Positions 52,218 to 60,906 of a DNA stretch of 64,000 nt are shown in pieces; positions within the stretch are counted from its first letter, which is position 1, and every line of letters starts with the position of its first letter. The translations under genes were made by a program, and so were the position numbers. Source of the stretch: Nocardia arizonensis. GTDB lineage: Bacteria > Actinomycetota > Actinomycetes > Mycobacteriales > Mycobacteriaceae. The stretch lies in assembly GCF_001310275.1 (NCBI RefSeq), contig NZ_LGYZ01000107.1, positions 1-64,000 of the forward strand, written 5' to 3'. Below the pieces are notes generated by a model that saw only the letters and a program-made list of their open reading frames with translations, ran no database searches and was not told the DNA's origin.

Positions 52218-52252
52218 CCGAGCGCACTGCCCGAGCTCGGCGGTGCGCTCGG
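52218..52252 (+). terminator. Hairpin after the Rv3311-like gene
   Basis: Arms CCGAGCGCAC (52218-52227) and GTGCGCTCGG (52243-52252); the 15-base loop is itself partly self-complementary (CCGAGCTCGG). Starts eight bases after the stop codon. Confidence 0.65.
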
Positions 52253-52428
52253 CGGCGAACGCACCGCCGCTTTCTTCGCGAGAAACAGCTACGGCACCCC
52301 ATGCGAGTTGCCCAGCCCGGAACTCCGCGACGAGCGCATCCTCGTGGGGCACCCGACGCGCACCGAAGGGCCGTCTCCGGCGCTGAAACGGCGTGCGCCC
52401 AGACCGTCCTACGGGCGCCGGATCGGGA

Positions 52429-53187
52429 CTACCGCACTCGCGGGTATTTTGCGTCCAGCCATTCGGCGAAGGTCGGACCCGCCAGGATCGCGTCGGGCCC
52501 CGGTAGCAACGCGCCCTCGGCCCGGAGTTTCGCTTCGGGATCGTCCGGGTCGGCGACCTCGGTGACATGCGCGGGTGCGCCGCGGCGCGCCGCGAGTTCG
52601 GCGGCGGCGGCCGCCAGCTCCAGCGGCTGCGGACCGGCTATGTCGAGACGCTCCGGTGCGGTTGGGGCCTCGGCCAGGTCGGCGAGGTGCTCGGCGACGG
52701 TGCGAGCGGCCACCAGCTGGGTGCGGGTTTCGGGGACGTAGGCGGTGTCGCCGCGGGTGGTCCACTCCAGCATCATCTCGGTGAATTCGTGGAACTGCGC
52801 GGCGCGCACGATGCGCACCGGGACCGGACCCGCGAGGTAGCCGCGTTCGTGCGCCAACTTGCCCGCGTAGTGACCTTCGGTGAACGGGTCGATGCCGATG
52901 ATCGACACCAGCGCGATCCACCGGACCCCGGCGGCGGACGCGGCCCGCTGGACGTTCGCCGCGACCGTGCCGAAGAATTCGGTCACTTCCTCGGTCCGGG
53001 TGGTCGCGGCGTTCACCGCGTCCACCACCGCGTCGACTCCGGTGAGGGCGGCCTCGAGCCCCGCGCCGGTGTGGACGTCGACGCCTTCGGAGCGGCCGAT
53101 CGGCACCACTTCATGGCCCCGACCGGCCAGGATGTCGGCGACCTCGTGGCCGATCCGTCCCCGTGCTCCGATTACCGCGACTCGCAT
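52429..53187 (-). CDS. NAD(P)H-binding atypical SDR (NmrA-like)
   Basis: 252 residues. N-terminal Rossmann fold MRVAVIGARGRIGHEVADIL (GxxGxxG), then VDAVVDAVNAATTRTEE and VRWIALVSIIGIDPF without the classical YxxxK, typical of NmrA/atypical SDR. Function could be a sensor or reductase. ATG at 53187 follows AGGAGAAAC. Transcribed in the same direction as add, which ends 75 bases upstream. The M. tuberculosis order has no equivalent at this spot. Confidence 0.8.
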   Translation of the reverse strand: MRVAVIGARGRIGHEVADILAGRGHEVVPIGRSEGVDVHTGAGLEAALTGVDAVVDAVNAATTRTEEVTEFFGTVAANVQRAASAAGVRWIALVSIIGIDPFTEGHYAGKLAHERGYLAGPVPVRIVRAAQFHEFTEMMLEWTTRGDTAYVPETRTQLVAARTVAEHLADLAEAPTAPERLDIAGPQPLELAAAAAELAARRGAPAHVTEVADPDDPEAKLRAEGALLPGPDAILAGPTFAEWLDAKYPRVR

Positions 53188-53261
53188 GACGTTTCTCCTT
53201 CGCTCGATCCTGTACCGAGTCGACGGGACCGAGCGCCGGAGTGTGACAGAGCCGGAGGGCG

Positions 53262-54359
53262 CTAGCCGAGCTGTACCGCGTAACCCGGTTTGATGATGTC
53301 GTCGATAATGCGCAGACGTTCGGGGAACGGGATGAAGGCCGACTTCATCGCATTGATGGTGAAGCGCTCGAGATCGCTCCAACCGTAGCCGAAGGTGTCG
53401 ACCAGTTTGAGCATTTCCCGGCTCATGCTGGTATCGCTCATCAGGCGATTGTCGGTATTGACGGTGACGCGGAAACGCAGCCGGGCGAGCAGGTCGAATG
53501 GGTGTTTGTCCAGCGACGGCACCGCGCCGGTCTGCACGTTCGAGGACGGACACAATTCCAGTGGAATGCGCATATCCCGAACGTAGTTGGCGACCAGCCC
53601 CAGTCGCGCGTCCTCGATCGCACCGGGCACCTGGATGTCATCGATGATGCGCACCCCGTGGCCGAGACGGTCGCAGCCGCAGAAGGCCAGCGCCTCGTGG
53701 ATCGACGGCAATCCGAACGCCTCGCCGGCGTGAATGGTGAAATGCGCGCTGTTGGCCCGCATATATTCGAAGGCGTCGAGGTGACGGCTGGGCGGATATC
53801 CGGCCTCGGCGCCCGCGATATCGAACCCGCCGACGCCGCGGTCGCGCCAGCGCACCGCGAGTTCGGCGATCTCGCGGGAGCGCGCGGCGTGGCGCATGGC
53901 GGTGAGCAGGCAGGTCACCACGAGCGGGCGACCCTCGCCCGCGGCGATATCCGCGCCCTCGCGCAAACCCGCGAGGGTGTGCTCGACCACTTCGTCCAGA
54001 CTCAGTCCGCGTTCCAGATGCTGTTCGGGGGCGAATCGCACCTCGGCGTAGACCACACCGTCGGCGGCAAGATCCTGCGCGCATTCGCTGGCCACGCGCC
54101 GCAGCCCCTGCGGGGTCTGCATGACCGCGACGGTGTGCGCGAAGGTCTCCAGGTACCGTTCCAGCGACCCGCTGTCGGCGGCATCGCGGAACCAGCGACC
54201 GAGTGCGGCGGCGTCGGAGGCGGGTAGCCCGTCGTATCCGCATTCGGCGGCGAGCTCCAGCACTGTCGCGGGCCGCAGACCACCGTCGAGATGATCATGC
54301 AGAAGTGCTTTGGGAGCTTGGCGGATCGAGGCAAGGGTCAAAGGCATCGGTCCTGTCAT
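53262..54359 (-). CDS. add: Adenosine deaminase
   Basis: 365 residues. ADA motifs in order: KALLHDHLDGGLRP (zinc HxH), AEVRFAPEQ, FTIHAGEAFG with zinc His, LGHGVRI, and VTVNTDNRLMS with the zinc Asp. Deaminates adenosine and deoxyadenosine to inosine forms, feeding the PNP encoded in punA. The ATG at 54359 is chosen; a GTG two codons upstream is possible. Order add-deoA-cdd matches Rv3313c-Rv3315c. Confidence 0.95.
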   Translation of the reverse strand: MTGPMPLTLASIRQAPKALLHDHLDGGLRPATVLELAAECGYDGLPASDAAALGRWFRDAADSGSLERYLETFAHTVAVMQTPQGLRRVASECAQDLAADGVVYAEVRFAPEQHLERGLSLDEVVEHTLAGLREGADIAAGEGRPLVVTCLLTAMRHAARSREIAELAVRWRDRGVGGFDIAGAEAGYPPSRHLDAFEYMRANSAHFTIHAGEAFGLPSIHEALAFCGCDRLGHGVRIIDDIQVPGAIEDARLGLVANYVRDMRIPLELCPSSNVQTGAVPSLDKHPFDLLARLRFRVTVNTDNRLMSDTSMSREMLKLVDTFGYGWSDLERFTINAMKSAFIPFPERLRIIDDIIKPGYAVQLG

Positions 54360-54473
54360 GTACACACGTTAGCCGCATCGGTGCCGGGCCGGCAGCACAG
54401 TTGGCGCACTCGTCACTCGCCGGGCATCGGTGATTCTCCTCGCACGCCACTGCCGGTCGCCGACAGGCAACCG

Positions 54474-55763
54474 TCAGCCGCCGACACGTCCCAGAACCAG
54501 GCTCGAAACGTGGTCGGCGGCCTCGGCGGCGAGATCTATGGCGCCGTCCAGGGCGGCCAGCGCGCCCGGGAAGGCTTCGGGCGTGTCGGTGTGCAGGGTG
54601 AGCAGCGGTTGCCCGACGGTGACCGAATCGCCCGGCTTGGCGTGCATTTCGACGCCCGCGCCGAATTGCACGGGATCGCCCTGGCGCAGCCGGCCGGCGC
54701 CGAGTCGCCATGCGGCGACGCCGACGGCGTATGCGTCGAGGCGGGTCAGCACGCCCGCGCGGTCGGCGCGCACGGTGTCGGTGTGGCCGGCGCGCGGCAG
54801 CGGTGCGTCGGGATCGCCGCCCTGGGCGCGCACCATCGCGCGCCAGTGATCCATGGCGCGGCCGTCGGCCAGCGCGTCGGCGGGGTCCGCGGACAGCCCG
54901 GCCGCGGCCACCATCTCGCGGGCCAGGGTCAGGGTCAGTTCGACCACGTCGGCGGGGCCGCCGCCCGCGAGCACCTCCACCGACTCGGCGACCTCGAGCG
55001 CATTGCCCGCGGTGCGGCCGAGCGGGGTGTCCATCGCGGTCAGCAATGCCACCGTCCGCACGCCGGAGTCGAGACCGAGTTCGACCATGGCGGTGGCGAG
55101 TTCGCGCGCCCGCGGCAGCGATTTCATGAACGCGCCCGACCCGACCTTGACGTCGAGGACCAGCGCGGCGGTGCCCTCGGCGATCTTCTTGCTCATGATC
55201 GAACTCGCGATGAGCGGAACGGATTCCACGGTGCCGGTGACATCGCGTAGCGCGTAGAGCCGCTTGTCGGCCGGGACGAGGTCGGCGCCCGCCGCGCACA
55301 CCACCGCGCCGATGGCGGGATCGGCCAGGATCTCGCGCATCCGCGCGAGCGGGACGTCGGCGCGCCAGCCCGGAATCGATTCGAGTTTGTCCAGGGTTCC
55401 GCCGGTGTGGCCGAGTCCGCGACCCGACAGTTGCGGTATCGCGGCGCCGCAGGCCGCGACCAGAGGCGCGAGCGGCAGGGTGATCTTGTCGCCGACGCCG
55501 CCGGTGGAGTGCTTGTCGACGGTGGGCCTTGGCAGGTCGGTGAAGTCCATGCGGTTGCCGGAGGCGATCATCGCGGCGGTCCAGCGGGCCGTCTCGTGGC
55601 GGGTCATACCGCGCCACAGGATCGCCATCGCCAGCGCGGCCATCTGCTCGTCGCCGATCGCGCCCGCGGTGAAGGCGTCGACCACCCAGTCGATCTGGGC
55701 ATCCGACAGCGGCTCGCCGTCGCGTTTGGCCGTGATGATCGAAACCGGGTCGAGTGCCGTCAC
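54474..55763 (-). CDS. deoA: Thymidine phosphorylase
   Basis: 429 residues. Pyrimidine-nucleoside phosphorylase features: DAFTAGAIGDEQMAALAMAI, phosphate loop KHSTGGVGDKITL, SGRGLGHTGGTLDKLESI, and C-terminal PYNP_C domain (HAKPGDSVTVGQPLLTLH). Cleaves thymidine/deoxyuridine with phosphate. GTG at 55763 starts the typical conserved N-terminus; a CAGACT hexamer lies seven bases upstream. 25 bases downstream of cdd, so cdd-deoA are a likely operon. Confidence 0.94.
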   Translation of the reverse strand: MTALDPVSIITAKRDGEPLSDAQIDWVVDAFTAGAIGDEQMAALAMAILWRGMTRHETARWTAAMIASGNRMDFTDLPRPTVDKHSTGGVGDKITLPLAPLVAACGAAIPQLSGRGLGHTGGTLDKLESIPGWRADVPLARMREILADPAIGAVVCAAGADLVPADKRLYALRDVTGTVESVPLIASSIMSKKIAEGTAALVLDVKVGSGAFMKSLPRARELATAMVELGLDSGVRTVALLTAMDTPLGRTAGNALEVAESVEVLAGGGPADVVELTLTLAREMVAAAGLSADPADALADGRAMDHWRAMVRAQGGDPDAPLPRAGHTDTVRADRAGVLTRLDAYAVGVAAWRLGAGRLRQGDPVQFGAGVEMHAKPGDSVTVGQPLLTLHTDTPEAFPGALAALDGAIDLAAEAADHVSSLVLGRVGG

Positions 55764-55788
55764 ACCGGCAAGTCTGGCACGGGCGGGC

Positions 55789-56190
55789 TCACACCTGCCC
55801 GGCGTCGAGATCGTCCGGGCCGAAGGCGTCGGGCAGCAGCCGCCGCAGGGGCACCGGGCCGGCGCGATGATCGACGAGGAGTTCGCCACCGCCGTGTTCG
55901 TACAGCAGCTGCCGACAGCGTCCGCACGGCATGAGGATTTCCCCCCGAGAATCACTGACAGAGACTGCCATCAGTCTGCCGCCACCGGCCTCGAATAAGT
56001 TACCGATGAGTACACATTCGGCACACAGGCCTAATCCAGTTGAGACATTTTCCACATTGCACCCGCGCACAATTCGGCCATCCGCACAGAGAGCCGCGGC
56101 GCCGACCGGAAACCGCGAGTACGGTGCATAGGCATTCCGCATAACTTCGATCGCCTTGGCGCGCAATACATTCCAGTCGATATCTGGCAT
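55789..56190 (-). CDS. cdd: Cytidine deaminase
   Basis: 133 residues, tetrameric type. Zinc and catalytic motif: GCNVENVSTGLGLCAECV (Cys-Ala-Glu) and PCGRCRQLL. Deaminates cytidine and deoxycytidine to uridine forms for DeoA and Upp. Divergent from the sdh operon with 277 bases between; an imperfect iron-box-like site (56260-56278) lies in that space. Start ATG at 56190. Confidence 0.94.
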   Translation of the reverse strand: MPDIDWNVLRAKAIEVMRNAYAPYSRFPVGAAALCADGRIVRGCNVENVSTGLGLCAECVLIGNLFEAGGGRLMAVSVSDSRGEILMPCGRCRQLLYEHGGGELLVDHRAGPVPLRRLLPDAFGPDDLDAGQV

Positions 56191-56259
56191 CGGAACTCTC
56201 CCGTGTAACCCACCCTACGCGGACGCGCGAGGACTCGGACACACTCATTACACATCAAG

Positions 56260-56278
56260 AAAGGTAAACCTAACTCCG
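56260..56278. promoter_or_regulatory. Possible IdeR/DtxR-type iron box
   Basis: A 19-base sequence (AAAGGTAAACCTAACTCCG) that by my comparison fits the TWAGGTWAGSCTWACCTWA iron-box consensus at 13 positions, mainly in the first half and centre. It lies between cdd and sdhC. Succinate dehydrogenase is iron-rich, so iron control would make sense. Confidence 0.35.
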
Positions 56279-56467
56279 GCCGATGTAGCGCAACGCACCG
56301 TCCGCCGAATTAGTTCCCCGATTGCCAGGGGATTAGAGTTCGGAATAGATCGGTTCAGGTTCCCGGCGGCGGGCCGGAGTGTAAGCCACCTGGGCATTCA
56401 CCCCCAACGCGGCCTGCGTTCGGACTTGCAACCGGGTCCATCGACGACGTTGGAGGCACCGCACTCT

Positions 56468-56866
56468 ATGACCACGATTGAAGCTCCGGCCCAGCCGAAG
56501 CGGAAGACGCTGTACCGAGGCGACCCCGGAATGTGGTCGTGGGCGTTGCACCGGATCACCGGGGTCACCATCTTCTTCTTCCTGTTCGTGCACGTTCTCG
56601 ACACCGCGCTCGTACGGGTCAGCCCGAACACCTACAACGAAGCGATCGAGACCTATAAGAACCCGATCGTCGCGCTGATGGAGATGGGCCTGGTCGTGTG
56701 CGTGCTGTTCCACGCACTCAACGGCCTTCGCGTGATCCTGGTCGACTTCTGGTCCAACGGTCCGCGTTACCAGCGCCTCATGCTGTGGATCATCCTCACG
56801 GTCACGGTCCTGCTGGCCGCGCCCGCGATCGGCCGCATGTTCTACTACCTGTTCACGGAGCACTGA
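56468..56866 (+). CDS. sdhC: Succinate dehydrogenase cytochrome b subunit
   Basis: 132 residues, three membrane helices. The first helix contains FFLFVHVLDTALV with the likely haem-ligand His; another conserved segment is MWSWALHRITGV before the first helix. It anchors the flavoprotein and iron-sulfur subunits to the membrane and helps form the quinone site. The ATG at 56468 follows GGAGG at about 12 bases. First gene of sdhCDAB as in Rv3316-Rv3319. Confidence 0.94.
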   Translation: MTTIEAPAQPKRKTLYRGDPGMWSWALHRITGVTIFFFLFVHVLDTALVRVSPNTYNEAIETYKNPIVALMEMGLVVCVLFHALNGLRVILVDFWSNGPRYQRLMLWIILTVTVLLAAPAIGRMFYYLFTEH

Positions 56867-56872
56867 CGACAT

Positions 56873-56956
56873 ATGAGTGAGCGCAGCGAACGAATCGGCG
56901 ACACAGCCGCCTGTGCGGTCATGACCGCGGCGAGCGTCAGCGAGGTGTCGGCATGA
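56873..56956 (+). CDS. Repeat-derived mini-ORF between sdhC and sdhD
   Basis: 27 codons from ATG 56873 to a TGA that overlaps the sdhD start (ATGA). The sequence comes from a recurrent-looking element (TGAGCGCAGCGAACG and GCGAGCGTCAGCGAG). Its start is six bases after the sdhC stop, so ribosomes could pass through it to sdhD. The peptide itself (MSERSERIGDT...) is unlikely to have a function; it may couple translation. Confidence 0.45.
   Translation: MSERSERIGDTAACAVMTAASVSEVSA
56876..56950. repeat. REP-like intergenic element in the sdh operon
   Basis: Contains TGAGCGCAGCGAACG and its looser partner GCGAGCGTCAGCGAG, which look like the short dispersed 'SERSER'-type repeats frequent at gene boundaries of Nocardia and Rhodococcus. 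It separates sdhC from sdhD by 86 bases where the other sdh junctions are tight. Confidence 0.55.
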
Positions 56957-57384
56957 GCGCGCCGGTACTCGGTAAGTCCTACGATCGGCCCGCGAGTCTG
57001 GACCTGCCGCGGTCCCCGCGGGCACGCTCCGGCGGCAACTTCGAGAAATACGCCTGGCTGTTCATGCGGTTCTCCGGGCTGCTGCTGATCGTGCTCGTGC
57101 TCGGGCACATGGCGATCATGCTGCTGCTCGACGGCGGCGTGAAACGGCTCAACTTCGCCTTCGTCGCCGGACGCTGGTCCAGCCCCTTCTGGCAGATCTG
57201 GGATCTGACCATGCTGTGGCTGGCCCAATTGCACGGCGGCAACGGCCTGCGGACCGTGATCGCGGATTACTCGCGCAAGGACTCCACCCGGTTCTGGCTG
57301 AACACGGCGTTGGTGATCTCGATGATCCTCATCATGGGCGTCGGCACCTACGTCATCTTCACCTTCGACCCCAACATCAGTTAG
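56953..57384 (+). CDS. sdhD: Succinate dehydrogenase membrane anchor subunit
   Basis: 143 residues, three membrane helices (about 32-55, 75-98, 117-139). LVLGHMAIMLLLDGG includes the His and acidic residues of the anchor helix; QLHGGNGLRTVIADY is the other family signature. With SdhC it forms the quinone-reducing membrane domain. Start overlaps the repeat-derived mini-ORF stop. Confidence 0.94.
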   Translation: MSAPVLGKSYDRPASLDLPRSPRARSGGNFEKYAWLFMRFSGLLLIVLVLGHMAIMLLLDGGVKRLNFAFVAGRWSSPFWQIWDLTMLWLAQLHGGNGLRTVIADYSRKDSTRFWLNTALVISMILIMGVGTYVIFTFDPNIS

Positions 57385-57400
57385 GAACAGGCCACCTCAC

Positions 57401-59170
57401 ATGAGTGTTGATTCCCGCGTACAGGAGCATCGCTACGACGTCGTGATCGTCGGCGCGGGCGGCGCAGGCATGCGTGCGGCGATCGAGGCGGGCCCGCGCG
57501 TCAGGACGGCCGTTCTCACCAAGCTGTACCCCACTCGCAGCCACACCGGCGCGGCGCAGGGCGGCATGTGCGCGGCCCTGGCGAACGTCGAAGAAGACAA
57601 CTGGGAGTGGCACACCTTCGACACCGTCAAGGGCGGCGACTACCTCGTCGACCAGGATGCCGCGGAGATCATGGCCAAGGAGGCCATCGATGCCGTGCTC
57701 GACCTGGAGAAGATGGGTCTGCCGTTCAACCGGACCCCCGAGGGCCGGATCGACCAGCGCCGCTTCGGCGGACACACCCGCGATCACGGCAAGGCCCCGG
57801 TCCGCCGCGCCTGTTACGCCGCCGACCGCACCGGTCACATGATCTTGCAGACGCTGTACCAGAACTGCGTCAAGCACGACGTGGAGTTCTTCAACGAGTT
57901 CTACGTGCTCGACCTCGTGCTGACCGATACCGATCGCGGACCGGTCGCCACCGGGGTGGTCGCCTACGAACTGGCGACCGGCGAACTGCACGTCTTCCAC
58001 GCCAAGGCGATCATCTTCGCCACCGGCGGATCCGGTCGCATGTACAAGACCACCTCTAACGCGCACACGCTGACCGGTGACGGTATGGCGATCGTGTTCC
58101 GCAAGGGTCTGCCGCTCGAGGACATGGAATTCCACCAGTTCCATCCCACGGGCCTGGCCGGACTCGGCATCCTCATCTCCGAGGCGGTCCGCGGCGAGGG
58201 CGGCATCCTGCGCAACGCCTCCGGCGAGCGGTTCATGGAGCGCTACGCCCCCACCATCAAGGACCTCGCACCGCGCGACATCGTCGCCCGCTCGATGGTG
58301 CTCGAGGTGCTCGAGGGCCGCGGCGCGGGACCGAACAAGGACTACGTCTACATCGACGTGACCCACCTCGGCGAGGATGTGCTCGAGGAGAAGCTGCCCG
58401 ACATCACCGAGTTCTCCCGCACCTATCTGGGCGTCGACCCGGTGAAGGAGCCGGTGCCGGTCATGCCGACCTGCCACTACGTCATGGGCGGCATCCCGAC
58501 CCGCATCCGCGGCGAAGTGCTGCGCAACAACAGCGATATCGTCCCCGGCCTCTACGCCGCGGGCGAATGCGCGTGCGTGTCGGTGCACGGCTCGAACCGC
58601 CTCGGCACCAACTCACTGCTCGACATCAACGTCTTCGGCCGCCGGTCCGGCATCGCCGCCGCGGAATACGCCCAGCGCACCGAATTCGTGGACATGCCCG
58701 AACAGCCCGCGACGATGGTGCAGGAGTGGCTGGCGCGGATCCTGTCCGACAACGGCAACGAGCGGGTCGCCGACATCAGGACCGAATTGCAGTACACGAT
58801 GGACATGAACGCCGCCGTGTTCCGCACCGAGGACACCCTGAAGCAGGCGCTCACCGACATCCACGCGCTCAAGGAGCGCTACACGCGAATCACCGTGCAC
58901 GACAAGGGCAAGCGCTACAACAGCGATCTGCTCGAGGCGGTCGAGCTCGGCTTCCTGCTCGAGCTGGCCGAGGTCACCGTGGTCGGCGCGCTCAACCGCA
59001 AGGAATCGCGCGGCGGACACGCCCGCGAGGACTACCCGGATCGCGACGACGTCAACTTCATGCGGCACACGATGGCCTACAAGCAGGGGTCGGATCTGTT
59101 GTCCGAGATCCGCCTCGACTTCAAGCCGGTGGTGCAGACCCGATACGAGCCGATGGAGCGTAAGTACTGA
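57401..59170 (+). CDS. sdhA: Succinate dehydrogenase flavoprotein subunit
   Basis: 589 residues. DVVIVGAGGAGMRAAIEA FAD motif, the covalent FAD His48 in TRSHTGAAQGGM, substrate-side HPTGLAGLGILISEAVRGEGG, and FATGGSGRMYK. C-terminal helical domain ends in the Arg-rich RRHSR-type region typical of the family (PDRDDVNFMRHTMAY). Oxidises succinate to fumarate in the TCA cycle; electrons pass through SdhB. Its stop shares one base with the sdhB ATG. Confidence 0.97.
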   Translation: MSVDSRVQEHRYDVVIVGAGGAGMRAAIEAGPRVRTAVLTKLYPTRSHTGAAQGGMCAALANVEEDNWEWHTFDTVKGGDYLVDQDAAEIMAKEAIDAVLDLEKMGLPFNRTPEGRIDQRRFGGHTRDHGKAPVRRACYAADRTGHMILQTLYQNCVKHDVEFFNEFYVLDLVLTDTDRGPVATGVVAYELATGELHVFHAKAIIFATGGSGRMYKTTSNAHTLTGDGMAIVFRKGLPLEDMEFHQFHPTGLAGLGILISEAVRGEGGILRNASGERFMERYAPTIKDLAPRDIVARSMVLEVLEGRGAGPNKDYVYIDVTHLGEDVLEEKLPDITEFSRTYLGVDPVKEPVPVMPTCHYVMGGIPTRIRGEVLRNNSDIVPGLYAAGECACVSVHGSNRLGTNSLLDINVFGRRSGIAAAEYAQRTEFVDMPEQPATMVQEWLARILSDNGNERVADIRTELQYTMDMNAAVFRTEDTLKQALTDIHALKERYTRITVHDKGKRYNSDLLEAVELGFLLELAEVTVVGALNRKESRGGHAREDYPDRDDVNFMRHTMAYKQGSDLLSEIRLDFKPVVQTRYEPMERKY

Positions 59171-59943
59171 TGACCTCTGTTGCCGAAACGCCCGTCGAGC
59201 AGAAGCCCGCGCCGGTGCCCGATGGTTCGGTGATGATCACCGTCAAGGTCGCGCGGTTCAATCCGGAGGACGAGAAGGGCGCGCACTGGGATTCGTTCCA
59301 GGTGCCGGTCCTGCCGACCGACCGGTTCCTGAACGTGCTGATCTACATCAAGTCCTATCTGGACGGCACGCTGACCTTCCGGCGCTCCTGTGCGCACGGG
59401 GTCTGCGGTTCCGACGCCATGCGCATCAACGGCGTCAACCGGCTGGCCTGCAAACTGCTGATGAAGGACATGCTGCCCGCGAGCGGCAAGAGCATCACCG
59501 TCACCGTCGAACCCATCCGCGGCCTGCCCGTGGAGAAGGATCTCGTGGTGGACATGGAGCCGTTCTTCGACGCGTTCCGCGCCGTGAAGCCGTACCTGAT
59601 CACCTCGGGTAACGAGCCCACCCGCGAGCGGATCCAGTCGCAGGCCGATCGCGCCCGGTTCGACGACACCACCAAGTGCATCCTGTGCGCCTGCTGCACC
59701 ACGTCCTGCCCCGTGTACTGGACCGACGGCAGCTACTTCGGCCCGGCCGCGATCGTGAACGCGCACCGCTTCATCTTCGACAGCCGGGACGAGGGTGCCC
59801 GCGAGCGCCTCGATATCCTCAACGATGTCGAGGGTGTGTGGCGTTGCCGCACCACGTTCAACTGCACCGACGCTTGCCCCCGTGGCATCGAGGTCACCAA
59901 GGCCATTCAGGAGGTCAAGCGAGCCCTCCTGTTCGCCCGCTGA
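59170..59943 (+). CDS. sdhB: Succinate dehydrogenase iron-sulfur subunit
   Basis: 257 residues. [2Fe-2S] ligands in SCAHGVCGSDAMRINGVNRL followed by AC (with Asp at the third position as in E. coli), [4Fe-4S] in CILCACCTTSCP, and [3Fe-4S] in CRTTFNCTDACPRGI. It relays electrons from SdhA to the quinone site. Last gene of sdhCDAB; the terminator begins 13 bases after the stop. Confidence 0.97.
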   Translation: MTSVAETPVEQKPAPVPDGSVMITVKVARFNPEDEKGAHWDSFQVPVLPTDRFLNVLIYIKSYLDGTLTFRRSCAHGVCGSDAMRINGVNRLACKLLMKDMLPASGKSITVTVEPIRGLPVEKDLVVDMEPFFDAFRAVKPYLITSGNEPTRERIQSQADRARFDDTTKCILCACCTTSCPVYWTDGSYFGPAAIVNAHRFIFDSRDEGARERLDILNDVEGVWRCRTTFNCTDACPRGIEVTKAIQEVKRALLFAR

Positions 59944-59955
59944 CCCGACCGATCC

Positions 59956-59993
59956 CGAAGGCCGCCTCCGTCGAAAGACGAAGGCGGCCTTCG
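59956..59993. terminator. Terminator of sdhCDAB, shared with the convergent hydrolase
   Basis: Arms CGAAGGCCGCCT (59956-59967) and AGGCGGCCTTCG (59982-59993), 12 bp with a 14-base loop, followed by TCTTTC on the plus strand. The hydrolase gene ends 5 bases away, so it probably serves both directions. Confidence 0.85.
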
Positions 59994-59997
59994 TCTT

Positions 59998-60906
59998 TCA
60001 CGAAGTGACGCGGCGATGCACAGCACGGACGGCCTCGACCACGGCGTCGGACGCGTCCAGGTGCAGGGTGCTGTGGCGGGCTTGCGGTAGTGCGCGGTAT
60101 TCGCCCACCGTGACCGCACCGGTCATGGCCGAGTAGAGAGCGTTCTTGGCCTCGACGAGTTCGGCGCGCATGGTCTTCGTCAGGCCGCGGCGTTGACCGG
60201 AATCGACGCCCGCCGCCGCGAGGACCGTGACGGGAACGTCCGGGAAGGGCGTGCCCGCCTTCAGTTCGTCGCGAACGGCGGCGAGATTGCGTCGTTCCCG
60301 GGCTCCGGCGACCATCCACGCGCGCCCGACATGCCCCTCGACCAGCGGCTTGCGGATCCCGGGTGGCCAGTCGGCGAACATCGCGCGGTAGAACGGGCGC
60401 GACAGGACGCGCAACAGGGTGGTCTGGAAACGGCCCGGGGTCACGGTCGGGGTCTGGTCCAGGTGCAGATCGGCGGGCATGTGAGCGTCCCAGTCCTCAT
60501 GGAAGGGGTCGAGACCGACCAAGCCCGCGGTGGCCTCGGGAAACAACTGCGCGAAGCGACGCGCGTAGGCGCCGCCGAGATCGTGTGCGACAAGCAGGTA
60601 GGGGCCGGGAATCGCCGCGGCTTCGAGCAACGAGTGCAGTTCGGTGGCGACCTCGCTGGCGGTGCGTGGCAGGTCGACCCGGTCACTCCAGCCGGTACCG
60701 CCGCGGTCGTAGAGCACCGCGGTGGTGAATTCGGCGACCGCGCGGTGGACGTTCAGGAAATCCAGTCCGACCCCGCCCGCGCCGGGCAGGAACACCACCG
60801 CGGGCGCGCCCGCACCCGCCCGGTACAGGTACAGGTGCCGTCCGGCGACCCGAACGCGCTCCCCTACCGGTGGAATGCCGGATTCGTCGGCCTCGTTCAC
60901 CGTCAT
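59998..60906 (-). CDS. Alpha/beta-hydrolase, Asp-nucleophile type
   Basis: 302 residues. Oxyanion strand VVFLPGAGGVGLDF, LYDRGGTGWS, then the nucleophile elbow LVAHDLGGAYARRF in which the nucleophile position is Asp, as in epoxide hydrolases and haloalkane dehalogenases, not Ser. The likely catalytic His is in ARHSTLHL near the C-terminus. The substrate is unknown. The ATG at 60906 follows AAAGGTGG and overlaps the radC stop by four bases, so the two genes are coupled. Confidence 0.8.
   Translation of the reverse strand: MTVNEADESGIPPVGERVRVAGRHLYLYRAGAGAPAVVFLPGAGGVGLDFLNVHRAVAEFTTAVLYDRGGTGWSDRVDLPRTASEVATELHSLLEAAAIPGPYLLVAHDLGGAYARRFAQLFPEATAGLVGLDPFHEDWDAHMPADLHLDQTPTVTPGRFQTTLLRVLSRPFYRAMFADWPPGIRKPLVEGHVGRAWMVAGARERRNLAAVRDELKAGTPFPDVPVTVLAAAGVDSGQRRGLTKTMRAELVEAKNALYSAMTGAVTVGEYRALPQARHSTLHLDASDAVVEAVRAVHRRVTS

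Noticed and set aside
54360..54365. GTG start of add two codons upstream
   Set aside because: Possible, but no ribosome site distinguishes it; ATG 54359 was kept as the simpler start.
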